From: Rhodospirillaceae bacterium | Lineage (GTDB): Bacteria > Pseudomonadota > Alphaproteobacteria > UBA8366 | Direction of reading: 5' to 3' | Assembly (NCBI GenBank): GCA_002711555.1 | Contig: PARQ01000007.1 | Span: 126,826-132,668 of the forward strand | DNA length: 5,843 nucleotides | The notes under the pieces: generated by a model | Database searches by the model: none | What the model was told of the DNA's origin: nothing | What the model saw: only the letters and a program-made list of their open reading frames with translations | Program-made: the position numbers and the translations under genes | Shown: piece after piece, positions 4,426 to 5,843 of the stretch | Position numbering within the stretch: position 1 is the first letter of the stretch | Layout of the letters: every line of letters starts with the position of its first letter

Positions 4426-5421
4426 ATGATTGAAGTGAATACCCGCATTAAACCATTATGCCCTGGTCTGCTAGCTGCCGTCACCGTAGCTATAGCAGCA
4501 CAATTTCTCTCTGATCATTATGGAGGACCAGCGATGCTATTCGCGCTCCTTTTAGGGATGGGATTCCATTTTCTCTTTGAGGAAGGACCCTGCGTTGCCG
4601 GTATCGAACTAGCATCTAGCCTAGTTTTGAAATTTGGGGTAGCGCTTCTTGGCCTTGGAATCTCAATCCAACAAATTCGTGAAGCGGGGCTCCTAACCGT
4701 CGGTATAGTAGGGGCCAGTGTGTTTATTACGCTGGCGTCTGGACCAATACTTGCCCGCAGTATAGGCCGCGGGTGGCGTTTCGGATTTCTCACTGGCGGA
4801 GCAGTGGCTATTTGCGGTGCATCCGCAGCGCTTGCGATATCCTCAGTGTTACCAAAGAATAAAAATTCGGAACGTAACACACTTTTCACCGTCATCTCGG
4901 TTACCACACTCAGCACCTTCGCAATGATTGTGTATCCAATATTTGCGAAATTATTGGAATTAGATGATGTGTCATCCGGTATCTTTATCGGCGCTACAAT
5001 CCATGACGTCGCACAAGTTATTGGAGCGGGATACAGTATATCAGAAAAAACGGGGGACACGGCTGTATTCGTAAAATTACTCCGCGTTACAATGTTGGTT
5101 CCTATTGTTCTATTGACGTTACTGGTATTCCGAAAAGACATTAGTAGAGATAAAAATCGACAGCTGCCTTTTCCCTTATTTGTGGTTGGTTTCATCTTAC
5201 TCGTTTGCTTGGGCAGTAGCGATTGGTTTCCCAATGAGGTGAAAGTTACACTATTGGATGTGTCAAGATGGTGTTTGGTAACAGCCATCGCTGCCATTGG
5301 AATGAAAACAGCTTTGAAGTCGTTGAGAGGAGTTGGAGGCCACGCAATCGCATTAGTATGTGTCGAAACGATTATTTTAGCCACCGCAGTAATAATAATC
5401 TTATTGATTTCAAAAACGTAA
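4426..5421 (+). CDS. yeiH: YeiH-family putative sulfate/anion exporter (UPF0324 membrane protein)
   Basis: The 331-residue product is a polytopic inner-membrane protein with about ten hydrophobic segments, roughly at 14-30, 35-52, 64-80, 90-112, 119-141, 152-172, 185-201, 216-235, 248-265, 280-297 and 306-328, some possibly re-entrant. It carries the family signatures LGLGISIQQI (75-84), AICGASAALA (128-137) and TIHDVAQVIGAG (191-202). Length and order match the YeiH/UPF0324 family, whose members are annotated as putative sulfate exporters; the substrate is inferred by family, not shown here. ATG at 4426 lacks a strong Shine-Dalgarno. A 10-codon frame (4401-4433) ends just past it in another phase, which may matter for initiation. 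The gene stands alone; the LysR-type regulator often found beside such genes is not in the window. Confidence 0.9.
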   Translation: MIEVNTRIKPLCPGLLAAVTVAIAAQFLSDHYGGPAMLFALLLGMGFHFLFEEGPCVAGIELASSLVLKFGVALLGLGISIQQIREAGLLTVGIVGASVFITLASGPILARSIGRGWRFGFLTGGAVAICGASAALAISSVLPKNKNSERNTLFTVISVTTLSTFAMIVYPIFAKLLELDDVSSGIFIGATIHDVAQVIGAGYSISEKTGDTAVFVKLLRVTMLVPIVLLTLLVFRKDISRDKNRQLPFPLFVVGFILLVCLGSSDWFPNEVKVTLLDVSRWCLVTAIAAIGMKTALKSLRGVGGHAIALVCVETIILATAVIIILLISKT

Positions 5422-5517
5422 CCACTTCAGGATAGGCGTAACATGGCGGTTTTTTGCACTCTCAATGGCTGAGATATTAAAATTTTTAAGCCTTAATCTG
5501 GTCGAAGTTTAACACTT

Positions 5518-5544
5518 ATCCAAAACAATTTTGCCGGATTTTTT
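5518..5544 (+). terminator. Candidate intrinsic terminator downstream of the YeiH-family gene
   Basis: ATCC (5518-5521) pairs with GGAT (5536-5539) and AAAA (5522-5525) with TTTT (5529-5532) around a 3-base loop, leaving a GCC bulge. A T run (5539-5544) follows. It faces the plus strand, about 100 bases after the stop. The stem is AT-rich and bulged, so it is only a candidate. It ends 5 bases before the stop of the convergent gene. Confidence 0.4.
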
Positions 5545-5549
5545 CGTTT

Positions 5550-5843
5550 TCACTTTGAAGCACGTGCCTCAATCTCTAAAATCCGTCTCATTTCTCTAAG
5601 AACTGGCTTTTCAATCAATTTTCCATCTAGAACGACTAACCCTGTGTCTGCTTTGTCAAAAGCGTCAACAACCCGTTTCGCATAATCGACTTGCTTTTTG
5701 TCAGGTGTAAATACCTCGTTTAAAATTGGAATTTGCTTAGGATGGATACATCCCTTGCCACTAAATCCAAGGTCGCGTGCCAAGCTAGCCTCTCGCTTCA
5801 TCCCATCAAGGTCATTTAGGTCAAGATATGGCACGTCAATTAC
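5550..5843 (-). CDS. HpcH/HpaI aldolase / citrate-lyase-beta-like (CitE) family protein, C-terminal part
   Basis: This is the 3' portion (97 codons plus TGA) of a minus-strand gene whose 5' end lies beyond the right edge; the frame is open through the last base. The visible part has PYLDLNDLDGMKREA (5-19), GFSGKGCIHPKQI (26-38), NEVFTP (42-47) and DGKLIEKPVLREMRRIL near the end, all typical of the C-terminal barrel of CoA-ester lyases related to CitE and malyl-CoA lyase. Such enzymes cleave or form 3-hydroxyacyl-CoA esters such as malyl-CoA or citramalyl-CoA with a divalent metal; which substrate applies cannot be told from this part. The metal-binding and catalytic residues of the first half are outside the window. 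The GTG at 5834 is probably an internal valine, because the family match continues upstream of it. Confidence 0.88.
   Translation of the reverse strand, partial: VIDVPYLDLNDLDGMKREASLARDLGFSGKGCIHPKQIPILNEVFTPDKKQVDYAKRVVDAFDKADTGLVVLDGKLIEKPVLREMRRILEIEARASK

Noticed and set aside
4518..5384. Long 288-codon open frame antisense to the YeiH-family gene
   Set aside because: It lies wholly within a strongly supported gene on the other strand, has a low-complexity Ser/Thr/Ile/Pro-rich product with no recognisable domain, and no Shine-Dalgarno. It is a shadow of the real frame.
5450..5455. T6 run just after the YeiH-family stop as a terminator
   Set aside because: I could not find a stem of more than four pairs directly before it.
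5467..5492. TTAAAA-T-TTTTAA palindrome with outer GGC/GCC arms as a regulatory site
   Set aside because: It is a short AT-only dyad in AT-rich intergenic sequence, with a 7-base one-sided bulge and no T run after it.

Overview
The window reads as an ordinary, gene-dense chromosomal stretch of an alphaproteobacterium of moderate GC content. This is inferred from the family flavour of the proteins (short Coq7, an alphaproteobacterial-type HNH protein, a short AlkA-like glycosylase, GluQ) and from the DsbB-Coq7 gene pair. The lineage cannot be named more precisely from sequence alone. No phage, insertion sequence, CRISPR array or recognisable defence system is present.

Layout, left to right. 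The window opens inside a plus-strand dsbB (only the C-terminal 55 codons are visible). Its TGA overlaps the TTG start of coq7 (166-735) in a TTGA junction. Coq7 converges on a minus-strand HNH-domain protein (746-1309) with 10 bases between the stops. Upstream of that gene is a structured 139-base gap, then a minus-strand pair read in the order AlkA-like DNA glycosylase (2127-2735) and alpha/beta hydrolase (1449-2117). The hydrolase Shine-Dalgarno overlaps the glycosylase stop codon. The glycosylase diverges from gluQ (2777-3646) across only 41 bases. gluQ ends in a 9-base tail-to-tail overlap with a small two-helix membrane protein of unknown function (3638-3967). A gap of about 120 bases packed with inverted repeats leads to tRNA-Ser(GGA) (4088-4175, CCA encoded) and a short terminator hairpin. 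After about 230 further bases comes a plus-strand YeiH-family membrane transporter (4426-5421). The window closes inside a minus-strand HpcH/HpaI (CitE-like) lyase (5550 to the right edge).

Functional links. DsbB reduces ubiquinone while oxidising DsbA, and Coq7 performs a late hydroxylation in ubiquinone synthesis, so the overlapping pair joins a quinone user to a quinone maker. gluQ and the tRNA gene both concern tRNA function but are not one operon. The other genes (base-excision repair, esterase, anion exporter family, CoA-ester lyase) look like independent housekeeping or metabolic units.

The less explained material is the small membrane protein, the run of three dyads between it and the tRNA, an 8-base inverted repeat bracketing the glycosylase start codon, a terminator-like hairpin inside the HNH reading frame, and a perfect 10-base direct repeat over the coq7/HNH stops. 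I found no convincing new biological system; these are modest leads.
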